In this document: positions 42,164 to 55,300 of the stretch, piece by piece
Position numbering within the stretch: position 1 is the first letter of the stretch
How the letters are laid out: every line of letters starts with the position of its first letter
Assembly (NCBI GenBank): GCA_029532625.1
Contig: JARFXM010000001.1
Span: forward strand, 1,178,001 to 1,242,000
Reading direction: 5' to 3'
Origin: Lomentospora prolificans
Lineage: Eukaryota; Ascomycota; Sordariomycetes; Microascales; Microascaceae
Length of the DNA stretch: 64,000 nucleotides
Made by a program: the position numbers and the translations under genes
Notes under the pieces: generated by a model
Database searches by the model: none
Told to the model about the DNA's origin: nothing
The model's input: the letters and a program-made list of their open reading frames with translations, nothing else

Positions 42164-43982
42164 TGCTGTGGGTGCTGGAATAGTACGCAGATGGCATTAG
42201 ACACTCCTCGAGATGGTCGTGTCCGTCTGGTCCCTCGAATATCCAGGTGTATCCTGCGCCGAGTCCGATTGAGAGAATGTTGGGGAGTAACTTTTGTTGC
42301 TCGGCGGGTGAAGTTTGGCTCAGCAATTTTGCGCGTGGATTTCATGCACTTTGCCCTGGAGGGGCTGGCGACGGGAAACTCCCCAGGGTTGCGCGGGCTG
42401 CTATTAATATCAGAGGAGGAAATGAATGGGGTGCCCTTTTTCGCCAGTGGACCGGCCAGCCGGGGTTGTTTGGGTTGGCGAACCAATCCTTCCTGTCGGT
42501 AGGGTCGAGCCCGAATCTGGACAGTAGCCTTGAATCCAGGGCTACCACAAAATATGGGGAGATGGGGTCGTTCGATCAAAAGGCACTCCCACTGACTTCA
42601 CATCATTCATCTTTTTCAATCGAGCCACACCCTTGCTGACCAATCAAACCATTGCTCTGTAAGCCTCCACTTTTGCCGTATTTAAAGCATCGCTCTTTTA
42701 GATGTACTGGTTTATCCCCTTGTTCGGTTCGCTTGGTTCGATCGATCCGGTTGGTTCGAGACTGGTTTCGTCAAAGGAGTGGAGGTGGGCTTACTCAGCA
42801 AGAAGGTAGCAGCGCCGTCGTGGGTGTGCGACGATTAATTACTTGAGCGTTGCATGCTGGCATTCACACGAGAGCGATCTGTTCTGCCCCAGCTAATAGG
42901 GCAGAAGTGGATTGCTATCTGAATGGCGTAATAAAGTTCGTTTAGGTCGTTGATAATGTACGATAAAAATTCAATCTTTGGATTACCATCTTGTTTAAAT
43001 CAATCAAACCAAATCCTAACGCCCAGCGCATATCATGGATCGTCTTTGATTAGCATTATATGATAACTCACTAGACAATCTAATATATATATTCCAAGCT
43101 TAAGTTATTAAGTTGGCTGTTGCCTGTTGCATCCAGATCATACATGTGACGATAGCTTCTATATCAAGTATTAACATAATAGCTTAGCAGCCCTTGGCTC
43201 GCAGAGCACTAATATTCCTTCTCTCTGAGACTTGAGCTCGAAGCCCGCGGGATGAGTCGAGACGACATGAGGGGCCCCATACCGCACGCTCATGTACAGA
43301 CTTATTAAGCGTCACTTGCATTCTCAACTCCGCTAGCCCATGGGATAGTAAATGGGCCGGTCATTGAGGGACGAAAACAACATTGTGTGCTGCGTCCTGA
43401 TCATGCCTGCTCGGATTAACAAGTAGTTACACATTTCATTCCCATGACTTCAATGCGACAAGATATGAAGCAAACGAATTGAATTTACTGAGATGATTAA
43501 GCAAACTAATATCGCTTAGCAATAAGCTATCGAGGGGGTTATGTTTCCCATGGTGGTTCCTGGCTTTTACGACTGTCACCGTCACTCGTGACTGGCCGAG
43601 TTGTCTTGGATCTGGAATTGATTCGATCGGCTAAACCCGCGTATATTACGTAAGGGTGGCATGCGGGGGATATTCGTTCCGCCCCGGGTCCGGCGGGGTG
43701 GAGTTCACGCCGTGGAGGCGCCGACGAAGGGCAGATATCAAACTTTCCCTTTGTACCGGAACTCGTCCTTTACTAAAGTCTCCAATATTTTCGACTCTTC
43801 CTATTCAGGGTCGACTCCTATGAATTCGCTTGCCTCGTTGGCATTAGACAGGACATCGCAATCCCTGGTTACCCCCGGGTCGTGCCCTCTTCCTCTCGAG
43901 ACAGATAACATCAACCAATTAATAATATAGCCTAGACACGGATCCCATCAGGACACCGACTCAATATCTTGGAAATATCACT
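42164..43982. other. Intergenic region upstream of the peptidase gene
   Basis: No supportable gene. Plus-strand frames at 42.2-42.6 kb are antisense or upstream noise of the pseudogene. An 89-codon ATG frame at 43661-43930 has no recognisable feature and probably lies in the leader of the peptidase gene. Repeated GGTTCG-type motifs occur around 42.73-42.77 kb. Confidence 0.5.
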
Positions 43983-46207
43983 ATGCGATCCTCAGTTCTC
44001 GCATCAGTTCTACTCTTGCCTTGCTTATCCTATGGCAGCTCGCAAGTCACCATGTGAGTTTGTAATCGCGCGCCTAGTATGGCGGGGATTGGTTTAATAT
44101 TAATGCAATCGAGATTATTAGGACATATATTAAGGAAACCAGCAACTGGGAGTGGCTCGAGGAACAGTTGTCGCCCAAAGCCTTGGAATGGGTCCACAAA
44201 GAGAACAATCTCACGGTTGACACGCTCGAAGCACTCCCAAACGCAGAGGCCCTGCGGGATAAAATCCTGGAACTCGCCGACACCGACGTGCAAAGTCCGG
44301 ATTTCTGGATGGCTGGGCAACTCTTCCGACTACGAAAGAACGCCACTAATCAACGCGGTATCCTAGAGCGGGGCGAGAGAGGCCCTGACGGTTCCGTGGG
44401 CCAGTGGCAACAGGTCATCGACATTGAGGAACTGGGAAGGGCCGAGGACAAGGAATTCGAGTTTTACAGCTTCAACTTCGGTAGCCTCGTACTTGGTCAA
44501 GATGGATCGCGATTGCTTGTCCAGCTGTCGAATGCGGGCTCAGACCTGATCGAGATTCGCGAGGTTGACGTCGAAACCGGAGAAGTGGTGGCTGACGGCT
44601 TCCGTAGTACTAGGCCGGGCCGCACTTCAGCGGCATGGCTGGACCAGGACCACATCCTCATCATCCATGCCCTGACCGGGGGTCCGACGAATGAAATCGG
44701 CTGGCCCACCACGGCGTACATTTGGGAACGTGGAACACCCCTGGAAGAGGCTACGCCCGTCCACTCGGCTCTGACAACCGACTCGCTTTACGTGGCTGCG
44801 AACTGTGGAGCGGAGAACGGCTCTCGTGGCTTGATCAAACGATATGTGGACTACTCCACAATCATCCACTACCTCGTTTCGCTAGACGGCACGATAGAGG
44901 AGGTCCCGTTGCCCACCGCAGTCTCCATTACACCGCCGGATGTGCTGACCGGCCGCCACCTGATTGTGGCACTGGCACAGGCGTCAACCGTCAATGGCAC
45001 GGAGTTGCCTCCTGGCACAGTCCTCGCATATGACATCCAAGCAACCGACGAACCGGCTGAATCCAGGATTACGATCGTTCATGTTCCCCAAGAGAACGAA
45101 TTTAATCCAGACCTCATTGTCGATGGAATGAGAGCGAGTCACTCCCGGGTTTACCTTACTACCACCATAGAAGGAAACGAGCGGCGCCTGGTTCTGGAAT
45201 ACGACAGTCCGATGTGGAGACCTGTTCGAACCACCCCAACCGGGGAAGGACTGCACGCTGCCGTGGTAGCATCGGGCCGTTATACAGATGACGTTGTCGT
45301 ATCCGAAGGTGGATACCTCCAGCCAGCAAAGTTCTGGTTAGAGAATGTGGACAACGAGAGCCAACATACGCTCCACGAGCAGGTGGCTGTATTCAACAGC
45401 GACGATTTTGTGGCCTCTAGGGGCGTGGCTGAGAGCAAGGACGGCACATTGATCGACTACCTCCTGCTCGCTCCTGCTGAACCGAGCCACCCCGACGGTG
45501 AGCTCCCGGTGCTCGTTACGGGCTACGGCGGCTTCGGCATCACCATCACGACGGGCTACCTCAACTATTTTGTGGGCGGGGTATCAATCGTGCCGTGGTT
45601 CGAGAGTGGGGGCGCGCTGGTCATTACGTACATCCGCGGGGGAGGCGAGCGCGGCGACGCGTGGCATCAGTCTGCCGTGCGCGAGAACAGGCAGAAGTCC
45701 TACGACGACTTCATCGCTGTCGCGGAGAAACTCGTCGCCGACGGACTCACCACGCCCGAGCACATGGGGGTCTTTGGCGCGTCTCACGGAGGCCTGCTCG
45801 CGTCCGTGATGGGGACCCAGAGGCCGGACCTCTTCGGCGCCGTGGTGGCCGACGTGCCGATAACGGACATGCTAAGGTACCATCTCATGGGGGCCGGGGC
45901 GGTGTGGGTTGACGAGTACGGTCACCCAGATGAACCGGGGATGGAGCCAATCCTACGAGCGTATTCGCCCTTCCACAATGTCGAGGAAGGCGTGGGCTAT
46001 CCCGCTTTCTTCGCTACGATCTCGACGACGGATGATCGGGTCGGCGCCGGTCACGCCAGGAAGTTGATCGCGAGGCTCAAGGAGGTCGGCTCGACTGACG
46101 CGTTCTTCTACGAGGACCGGTCGGGTGGACACGCTGTGAGCGATCCGTTCAAAAATGCTGCCCTCCTAGCGAGGCGTATGGCCTTTTTTATTCATTACCT
46201 CATGTAG
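43983..46207 (+). CDS. Secreted prolyl-oligopeptidase-like serine peptidase (family S9A type), one intron
   Basis: The exons are 43983..44053 and 44122..46207, giving 718 residues. The 68-base intron has a GTGAGT donor and a TTAG acceptor, and splicing restores an AT|G codon. The start gives MRSSVLASVLLLPCLSYGSS, a clear signal peptide. This is why I prefer it over the longer uninterrupted frame that would begin within exon 2. The middle part fits a beta-propeller. The C-terminal alpha/beta-hydrolase has LVTGYGGFGI, the nucleophile GASHGG (Ser578), an acid in TTDDRV (Asp661/662) and the catalytic SGGHAV (His694). S9A enzymes cleave short peptides after Pro or related residues. The Ser motif differs from the usual GGSNGG. 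Secretion suggests extracellular peptide processing or nutrition. It is flanked by long gene-free stretches and shows no operon-like link to the NRPS. Confidence 0.9.
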
Positions 46208-47762
46208 TTACCCACTTATTATCTCAAGGTGGCTAGTTCATAGGTGTTCTTATATATTAGTTTGTTATGCACTATTTCGAAATATCCGGTGTTAATAATC
46301 TGCGCAATAATAATACTACGGGTTGTCCGTGATTCTAAACTGCTATGAGCGTTCCAGGGTGTTACGTTCTAGAAATCTCCCGCCTACTCATGAGAATGTG
46401 ATCCCAAGAGGCTAATCGTCCAGTGTTGTCCAGAGATATACAACCCTCCAACGAGTACGACAACTTCCGGGGAAATGTAGGCCATTAAGTCGCAAACTTA
46501 GGCCCTGGTGTTCACCCTGCAACTCGCAAACATCCCAGCACGTTGCTGGCCCTGAGTTTGGCTGGGTAGCGTCGAATGGGAGGTGAATCGCTGAGGTTAT
46601 TACGCCTGGAAGGAAGTGGAGCGAGCGGAGCGCCAGCTTCAGGGCATAACGATATTATCTTATTATACATGGGGCCGGTCACCGCTCAGAGGCTAGTGGT
46701 GAACCTGGTCCCCATGGTGGAAAAGCTTATTGTCGTACACTGAGAAATAGATGGTAATACGAAGTAAGCTTCTAGGAATAGACAGGACTGGTAGTCTGTG
46801 TAGGATTCGACAAGAGTCGTCATGTGGGTGCTGATGCTATGGCTCTGGGGGTTTAATTGACGGGGTGCGCCATCGGTTAATGTACTAGGGCGTTGACCTA
46901 GATGATGTATATGATGTATAACTGTTCTAACACCTTGAAGGGTTTCGTGCTGAGAATCTTCTTGGATAGCAATACCCGTCACGCGGATGCTTTTCCCTCT
47001 AAGGCTCCACCGGAACTCGTCGCTCGCGGAGACTTCAAGGGCTGAAAACAGAAGGAAGCCAATTCCAGTAAGTATATAAGGGGGTTTGGGCCTGAAGTCT
47101 AGCACATACGACCATAGCTCGCAGAAAATTGAGGGTCCCGTCCGCTCCCCTGTACACAAGCTGCGAAGCGCCGAACTAGTAGTTGGGTCGGTGACGACCA
47201 GCGAATCCTCGGTGTTGTATGTTTATCTTTTTTTTTTTTTTCATTTCATTTCACTTTTCTTTTCTTTTTGTAACAGGCTAGCCACCTAGGCAATACACTA
47301 GGCGAGGCTGAATGAGTCTATTACTATCTATAGAGGAAGAGAGGATATTGGAAGAGGGGACTAGCCTGGCTAGAGTGGTCTCGTATCCATATAGGGTGCT
47401 AGTAGTTCGCTAGGCCAGCAATGATTAGGGGCTAGAGACCAGGGTGCCGTGACTCCCCACATAGCTTACGCCAGCACCAAGACATATTATATGGCCGCCA
47501 AGAATAGAGAACGGAAAGCCCTCTACCTGTTGGAATTCTCATCAGATATACCTGACCTGCTCGTTGGTGCTGTTGAAAACCTCGCCTCAACAGGAGAAAC
47601 AGATTATCCGTTAGGGCAGTGCTGGACCAGAGGCAAGAAGAAGAAGGTATACCGGGCTGGGGGGAATCATACACCTCGATAGCCTAACCTGGGAGGCTTT
47701 ACCATTTTTTTCTTTTCCTCTTTCTTTCAATTTCTTTTTTAAACTCTCGATCACTGCCGCCT
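46208..47762. other. Intergenic region, no gene recognised
   Basis: The longest frame (46686-47159, minus) begins at TTG and has only about 45 residues after its first ATG, so I do not call it. Pyrimidine-rich tracts occur at about 47,228-47,272 and 47,703-47,745. Confidence 0.5.
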
Positions 47763-48950
47763 TTACACTAATTTTGCAAGGACCCGATAGTCTACCTCGC
47801 CGCTCGCGTTAGTCGGCACTTTATCGACAATACTAACATCATCCAGTATGATATGCTCGAGTAGTTGAGCCTGAACGCTTTCATAAATCTCCTGCTGAAT
47901 TGTTTGCTTAGCTTGCTCTTGTAGCGGCTGCGTGCTTAACGTACCCACCTGGCGCCCTTGGCGATCCGTTCGGAAGCGGAACCTAACCCTGCCTTTGCTA
48001 GCTGGCGTGTAACGATGGAGAATTGCGTCCAGACCACCGCTCTGAGAGTGTTGCCTCGCCCAGCTGACCTCGACTTGATAGTCTGCTTGTGCTAGAGTCG
48101 CGAGTCTCTGTCGCATCAGGTCCTTGCTTGGGTGTGCTCCAACCACGTGATGTGCTTTACTGACTAGGAACTCTTCCCTGAGCGCGTGGGACCGTACGTC
48201 ATGGAAGATGATTATTCGGATACTGCCAAGGTGGAGGATTTCTTCTACTACTTTGGACAAGTAGTCTTGGCTAAGAAAATATTGGGCAACCGAGTTGACT
48301 ATAGCAACGCTGGGTGAGGCTGACTCCACTATCTGCAGGTGGGTTGCTGAGCCTTGGGATATGCACGTAATATTAATTATCTGCCAGCTCGGGAATCGAT
48401 CTTGCTCTCATAGTAACGAAGTCGACGGCTGCTCGGGATAGCTCAATTCCATGATAAGACCGCAGGCTCTTGGCGAGATTAAAGAGAATCATGCCTGAGC
48501 CGGTTCCAAGTTCAAGGACGTCGAGAGGGTGGCGGTGACTGCTGGTAAGAATCATTTCGATCGTATCATCAAGCCACTCGTTCATTTCCGCGTGGCTTAG
48601 TGGACTCCCATCATATGCCGAAACCCAGCCGGTAAAGGCCTGCCCAAGAGCTTTAGGCTGCGCGCATCGATAGTAGGGTATACGGCTCCATCGAAAACAG
48701 CCCCACAGCTGTACTTGCTGCCTTTCATATTCGCCGCCAAACTGCCTCAGGCTTCCGATCTTTGCCTCAATTGCAAGGTCGCGTAGCGTGATAAAGCCGA
48801 CGACTTCGACGTCTAGGCCGCCATATAACAAAACCACTGCAGCATTTTTGACGAAATCATGATTTCGCATGAAGCGCTCGACTTCTTCCACATTGGTGTG
48901 TCCACGTGACCTTACTTGTAAGAATTCTTGACGTGATCTAATTTAGCTGG
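47763..48950 (-). pseudogene. NRPS relic: adenylation C-terminal part with embedded N-methyltransferase
   Basis: Reading the minus strand from about 48,950, a stop-bounded frame gives QVRSRGHTNVEEVERFM, equivalent to the A8 region of an adenylation domain. An N-methyltransferase follows, with WVSAYDG, EWLDDT and the SAM loop VLELGTGSGMILFNL near 48,510. After a break around 48,330-48,372 a different frame continues with VNSVAQYF, HDVRSHALREEF and an A10-like NASGEVDYR. It ends at a stop at 47763-47765. The start of the A domain, the carrier and the condensation domain are all missing. It is therefore a fragment of a second N-methylating NRPS, clearly diverged from the intact one at 1-17935. 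Confidence 0.88.
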
Positions 48951-50389
48951 AGTTCGCTGCGTTTGTATAATCTTGATACAGCAAGCAGAAATCTTGTAGG
49001 TCCCCTTTTAATATGCAAATTGCTAGCTATATTGGAAGTAGTTACGGCTTGCGCCTGCTACACAGCAAATTCTTCCGCGAGGTCTCAAACATACTTTAGG
49101 GAAACAAGCGCCAGTGGTTCTCCACAACTCAGGATTGGGTAACTGTGCCACACACAGGGGGCGACTACTTGATCCCAAGCGCTCTGAACTTTCTCTCCAG
49201 CCGCTGCAACGTCGCATCCGGCTATGGTCCCGCCAGGCGGATGGAGTAATAATAGAATAATAATACATGCCGAAGGAAAACGACCAGAGCCAGACTCCTC
49301 GCTTAGCCAACTGCCAATCACACTTTGGGACAGTTTCCCTCGGTGGGTGGAGGATGCAGTCTAGTGCCTGCCTGTCCTGTTGCTGACCATCCTGCCATCC
49401 TGACACAAACGCCGATCAGATGCCGATCCGAGACATGGAGCCAATCAAGCTGAAGATATATGTCATATCGCGGGATGCCGCCATATACGAAGTACAGTCG
49501 CACCCGCGAAAGCCCGTGGACCCGCAGAACGGCTACTCGAGAACGATGGTGTACGGTGTGGACGAATTCAGCGGGTTATGTCCGAAATAAGCAAGTGTCA
49601 GAGCACTTGGCCAACAGGTAGTCCGCATCTGTTCCTACATTTGCGTCCTCTTTTCTCTCATTGGAGTCGTCCTTCTGTCTTCTTACTGTCCGCAACCATG
49701 GTTTGGGTTCTTCACCAGCATATGCCGTAATGAAGATGACGGAAATGCAACCCTGATATCACAACTAGCGAGCACTTAAACACTATGCGGAATAATCCTT
49801 ACGGCCGTGACATATGATATAAGCTGACGCCTTCGCCAGCCTCTGCATACGGAAGATGACTGACATAGTTCCACTAGCCACATGGGCGCGTTGTGGAATG
49901 GGAAAAAAAGAAAAAAAAAGAAAAGAAAATGCGTACCGGGTCCGCTCGGTAATATAGGGCCAGCATCTTTGTAAATTCGATTTCACTCATTACAGGAGAA
50001 AACAGTGGATCTTGACCCAACTAAGAAAGTCTTGAGTTCTGGGGATATTACTTCGTAGACTGAATTTTCAGAAGACTCGCCTCCATTAGAGCATACTGAC
50101 GCAGTCATTCGAAGCTAGAGTATTTTACATATTCCAATCGACAAAGTTATTTCCCAGGGGTTTTGAAAGAGATATTTCGGATTCAGTATGACCCATCGTG
50201 GTCCATTAAATAAGCTAGACGGTTGGAGCAGACGCTGGCTTCGTTAAGAGGACTTTAGAATAATAGTTGGCCAATATATGTCTATCTAGTTTACTAATAC
50301 CCCATGCCATTGACATACTATTATGAAATTCGATTAATGGATTGTTAAAGGGGTATTAGGGTTTTGTCAGTTCTCATTTCTGTTCCCTA
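48951..50389. other. Gene-free stretch between two relics
   Basis: I see no domain or credible frame in this region. A purine-rich (minus-strand pyrimidine) tract lies at about 49,900-49,930. Confidence 0.5.
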
Positions 50390-52180
50390 GGTCTCATACA
50401 ATATTTTGAAGTGAGATTCCTGGCTTAGTAGAGCTGCGCGACTGTCAAATTCTAGAAGCTCGCCGGGTTCAAGAATAGCGACGCTGGCACTGCCTGATAT
50501 TGACGTTTAGCGATGAGCAATTGTGATGACTGTGTAGTCTTTGTACTCCTCCTCCATAACCTTTTTGATAAAGGTTTGATCTCAACATCGATGCTGCTGC
50601 GGATTAGCACAGGTTCTATTACTTCAATAGCTGGGAAATAAGTAATACACTATCGCATACTTACTTGCTCGTCGCCTCGTCAAACACCACGGTCTTGTTG
50701 CTTTTTAGCATTGCCCTAGCAAGACAGAAAAGCTGCTTCTCGCCCTGCAAGAGCAGTCCATCTCCCATCTCTGCGTTAAGCCCACCCTTTCCTGAATCAC
50801 ATGCGCAAGGTGGACTGAGATGAGGGCCTGCATTAGTATTATCTCGTCATCCGACTTTGCGCCATAAGGGTCTGTATTAAGTCTGACAGTACCCGCCATA
50901 AAATAAGGCTCCTGCGGAATGTCGTTGAGGCCGCTCCTTGGGCCATTGGGATCGAGAGAAGTGATGTCAAGTCCATCGATTTAGATGGAACCCTCCTGAA
51001 TGTCGGTCATCCTGAAGGGTGCCAGAGTCAAAGACGTCTTGCCGCTACCAGTACGACCGCACATTCCAATCTTCTCGCCGGGCTTGATGCTCATCTTGAT
51101 TTTTTCAGGGCGGTAACTGTTCCATCCCTGTACGTGGTGACCGAGTTCTGAGCGTTGACGGCGCCTTTGCTAGGCCAGTCCGAGGGTGTGTTTTGGGTCA
51201 AGTTGAGGCCTTTTGTCTCCGATGGGGTATCTCGTTCAAAATCGCGAATTCTCTGGATCGCGGCAATGCATGTCTCCATTTCAGTCTACACTTGTACAAC
51301 GGTTGCCATGGAACCACTGATGCCAATCAATGCTGGACAGCGCGGCGCCGGCGAATCCAGGACTGATCCTTGACGAAGACCGACAATGATGCCGATGAGG
51401 AGGAGGACGAAACCGGCAGTAAGACAGTCGAGAACGACATAAAGCCATTTTTGAACAACGATCGATCAAGGCGGGCGTAAAGAAGGCCTTTCAGCTGTGT
51501 CTGTGATGCGAAAGCTCGGATAGAGGCGAGGCCTTCGAGCGACTCGACAACCTAGGAGTACAACGGGGCTTTAGCTTTACGGTCGAGGTCTCTTAGCTGT
51601 CTTGAAGTGCGCAGATATACACCCTGCAGGACCCAGAGAACAAGGATGATGCCCAGGAAGGAGAGGGCAAACCAATCTTAGGAGATATTCATGATAAGAA
51701 GCATTTGGCCCCCCACGATGAGCCTGCTACACGCGATGTCCAACGCCGCCATTGGAAGCTCGTTATCCACCAACTGCAGGCCTTGGCTGAATCTCTTCAG
51801 CGTGACGAAGAAGGATAGCGGAGCCTGTAGCGCTGTGGAAAGTAGGGTCTGGTGAAGACTGAGGCCTGACGTGTTGATAATCGTGAGAATGGCATGGATT
51901 GCGAATATGACAAGGACGGTGAGGCACAAAACCTCCAACGTGGCGTACATGCCCATTTAGTACGCCGTCTTATTATCTCTGGGATTCCTGGCGTTTGCGT
52001 CGGTCCACCACTGCGCCCATACATAGGTGAAGACGTAGAGAAATGCATAAGTGGCCGCGAGCACAGCGGACACCAAGGCCATCATGCGCCTAATCGCGTT
52101 GATATAGTACCTGATGCTTTGGATCTTCGGAATGGTATGTATTCCTGCGAATCTCTTAGGCTGATTAGCGAGTTTCAAAA
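50390..52180 (-). pseudogene. MRP-type (ABCC) ABC transporter, C-terminal half only, with stops
   Basis: On the minus strand a second membrane domain is readable from about 52,180 (TYAFLYVFTYVWAQWW, then LRDLDRKAKAPLYS). The second nucleotide-binding domain follows, with Walker A GRTGSGKTSL near 51,040 and LDITSLDP. A signature-like GEKQLFCLARAML and Walker B VVFDEATS lie near 50,690. A spliced intron with a GTAAGT donor is still recognisable at about 50,590-50,670, after which YTVITIAHR continues. In-frame stops interrupt it, for example after QEGSI near 50,980 and after APLYS near 51,550. The entire first half (membrane domain 1 and nucleotide-binding domain 1) is absent. MRP-type pumps often accompany peptide clusters as exporters or self-protection, so it probably belonged with the neighbouring NRPS relic. 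Confidence 0.88.
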
Positions 52181-52379
52181 CCGCCGCGTCTATACGAACG
52201 GCTCATTTCATTTTTCCCTTTCTTTTTTCTTTCTTCTTCTTTTTTTCTTTTTCTTTTCTTTTCGGATACGAGTAATGTTACTGATGTGCATGATATTACA
52301 ACGTAGTCTACGGGCCTACGGAGACTTCCATAACTGCAACATGTAGCAGCACAGTAACTGCTCATACCAATCACTCATA
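52181..52379. other. Junction between the head-to-head ABC and NRPS relics, with a polypyrimidine tract
   Basis: This 200-bp stretch contains a T/C-only tract at about 52,208-52,262. Both neighbouring relics lose homology here at their 5' ends, so it is the likely site of a deletion. Confidence 0.55.
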
Positions 52380-55300
52380 TGTCGGAAAAAGTGTTGCGGC
52401 ACTCATCTGGATCGTGAACCCCGAAAATCACAACCATCTTACTCTACTGGGACTCGTTGGAGAGATGCTGGTCGAGGGGCCATTACTGGCGCGAGGATAC
52501 CTTGACGATCCCGAAACGAGCGAGAAATCCTTCAGCACCAATCCAAGATGGGCGATAACCAGCCACGTATCACAAGTGCGGAGATTCTACAAGACTGGGG
52601 ATCTGTATCGCTACGATGAACAGGGCAACATCCTCTACATTGGCCGAAAGGACACGCAAGTTAAAATAAACGGCCAGCGCATCGAGCTGGGAGAAGTAGA
52701 AGACCGTCTCAGACAGGCGCTTCGAGAACCACTGGATGTGGCCGTAGAGGTGCTTTTACTCCCCGGGAGCAATTTCCACAAGGTTCTGGTAGCCTTGATC
52801 TGCCTTGGGAATGGTTACAAGGCAGATGAAAACAGCCAGAGCAATATTTTCGATGACAGGGACTACGGAAAACCTTCAACGTGCTGTTCAAGGGGTTGAA
52901 GCAACGATGTCGAATATTACCGTCCCGAGCTACATGGTGCTGTCATGATTCATTTCAATAAAACCCTACCAACCACCGTTTCGAGAAAGACTGATCGAAA
53001 AATGCTTCAGGGTATGCTCTCTGCTCTATCCATGGACCAGCTACAGAGGTTTTCCATGTCAAAGGGTCTCACGGAACATCCCCAGACCGAAATGGAGTTT
53101 CGGATGCAGTCTCTTTGGGCGTCGGTCCTTAACCTACGACCTGAACAAATGGGTGTAGATGACAACTTTATTAGGCTTGGTGGCGATTCCATAATGGCCA
53201 TCAAGCTTGGGAGTCTCTGCCGAGATATGGGTGCTTGGCAACTTCCGTTTCGGGCGTCTTTACAGGTCGCGACCTACTCGAGATGGCAAGGATTACCGCC
53301 GCGCAGATCAACAGCCGCATGCAAGACGATGTGAAGGATACCAAGGGTCCCTTTTCAATGATTGACCAAAGGGTAAAAGACACCCTATTCGAGCGATTCG
53401 CTGCGTATGGTATCGTCCCTGGTGAGAATGCAAGATGCTTATCCGTGCACCCCGCTCCAAGAAGGCCTCGTATCTCTCTCAACCAAGACCGGAGTGGCTT
53501 ACATCGTCCAGATAATATTCACGGACGACGATACAAGGAGATACTCCGCAGCCCTTTTCAAAGTTTATTCGATATCTTCAATCCATTCCAGAGTCCGCAT
53601 CGAGGCAGTTCCAGCTCACGAAATTAAGGGCCAACGATGCGGTGTCTGATCTGCCGGTTTCAAGTAGGGGTTCGGAAAAAAAAAATACCGCGACCTTGAT
53701 GGCTGATCTCGACATATCTGCCCCGCTTAGCTTCCCTGCTGGAGAGAAATTGACGGTGTCCGTGCTGATCCGTGCTGCCTGGGCGCTCACAATCTCGTGC
53801 TATGCTGGGAGGCAGGATGTTGTGTACGGCACAACCGTGTTGGGACGTAACGCAAATATCCCAAACGTCATATCTATCGTCGGTCCTACCATAGCAACCC
53901 ATTCCCATTCGAGCCCGGATAGATGGACGCATCACGGTTAGGGACTTCCTCCGGACCCTGGTTGACGACATGGTTGAAGCTATGCCGTTCGAGCAGTACG
54001 GATTACAGAATGTACAGTCTATCAGTGGCGATATAAAGCGCCCGTCTCTGCGACTTCAAGAGCCTGATCGTAATCCAGCCTTCGCCGGAGAGTTCGTCTC
54101 CGGGAGGCCTTTTCGCGAACCCGGAATCCCACGGGGATCTACACCAGTCGGACCACCCATATCTCGTTTCTTTGGAATTTCGTCCCGGGGACAAAATAAT
54201 TGACGTACATGCGCGCTTTAACACCGGAGCCATCCCGGAAAAGCTCATGGCCCGAGTCCTCCGGACGTTTGGAAAGATCGTAGCCGAGCTAATATGTCAC
54301 GACCCATCGAAGCAGGTCTCAGACATCAATTCGGTTTCCCAGCAAGAATTTGAGGACATTTGTTCATGGAACAAAAGTATAGTAGAGCCAATTGAGGATA
54401 GTGTACAAGGTGCTCTCGAGAGGAAATTCACCCAGGGTCTGGAGGCCCAGGCCGTGTATAGCAAATCGCCCAAAGTTTGACCTACTTTGATCTCTCTACC
54501 ATGATCCAACGCTTAGCACAGCACCTCACTGATCTGGGGATTGGGTCCCGGAAGCTTCGTCCCTTTGCTTTTCGAAAAGTCCGTGTGGCATGATGCTGAG
54601 CGTTATCCGCGCTGGCGGCACGTTTGTTCCTATAGACCCAAGCAATGTCCCAGCAGCAAGACTTGAACAACTCGTTTACCTGTGCCGAGCTAAGGTGATA
54701 CTCTCATCGAGGGCTATTATAGTGCTTAGCCATGAACAGATGAAAAATGTACATAGAATCGACGTCGATTCTGAGTTGTTCTCAACGCTAAGAGCTCCGT
54801 TCTCTGCGATGCTCCTGGAAGTAGCATCCCCGACTGATCTCTTGTACACCACTTTGACATCTGGGACTACGGGGACACCAACGGGCGTGGTTCTGTCAAA
54901 CAGAGCGTTCATGTGATTCCTGCAAGCCAAAGTAGCCAGGGATGAGCTCGACTCGACCTCTCGCATTTTATTACAATTCTCCTCACATGGATTCGATGTG
55001 AGCATTGATGACATCCTTCTTTCCCATTCTAATTTAGGTGGTGGCTGCGTCCGTGTCCCAGACGAACGGGCCTCCAGGGCTGCTTGAGTGGACTAGAGTT
55101 CATTGTCCGGGCAGACGCAAACTCGGCTAAAATGACGCCTTCCACCACTACCACGCTTGCTGCCCAGCGCGTTTGGAAACATTTGAAGAAACTCCGGTTA
55201 AGAGGGGAGCTACTGCGGGATGTTCATGTTTTTACTATTAACTGTAGCAGCAGTACGGCCCCACTGAAAAATCTGTGACAGTGGCTTTGCGACAGTGCGC

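Noticed and set aside
41806..42579. 257-codon minus-strand frame
   Set aside because: It overlaps the N-terminal part of the PD-(D/E)XK-like pseudogene in another frame, and only the frame ending at 41708 gives family-like sequence.
43661..43930. 89-codon ATG frame upstream of the peptidase
   Set aside because: It has no motif, and its position fits the promoter or leader of the peptidase gene.
46686..47159. 157-codon minus-strand frame downstream of the peptidase
   Set aside because: It starts at TTG, has no Met until about 45 residues from its end, and contains no recognisable domain.
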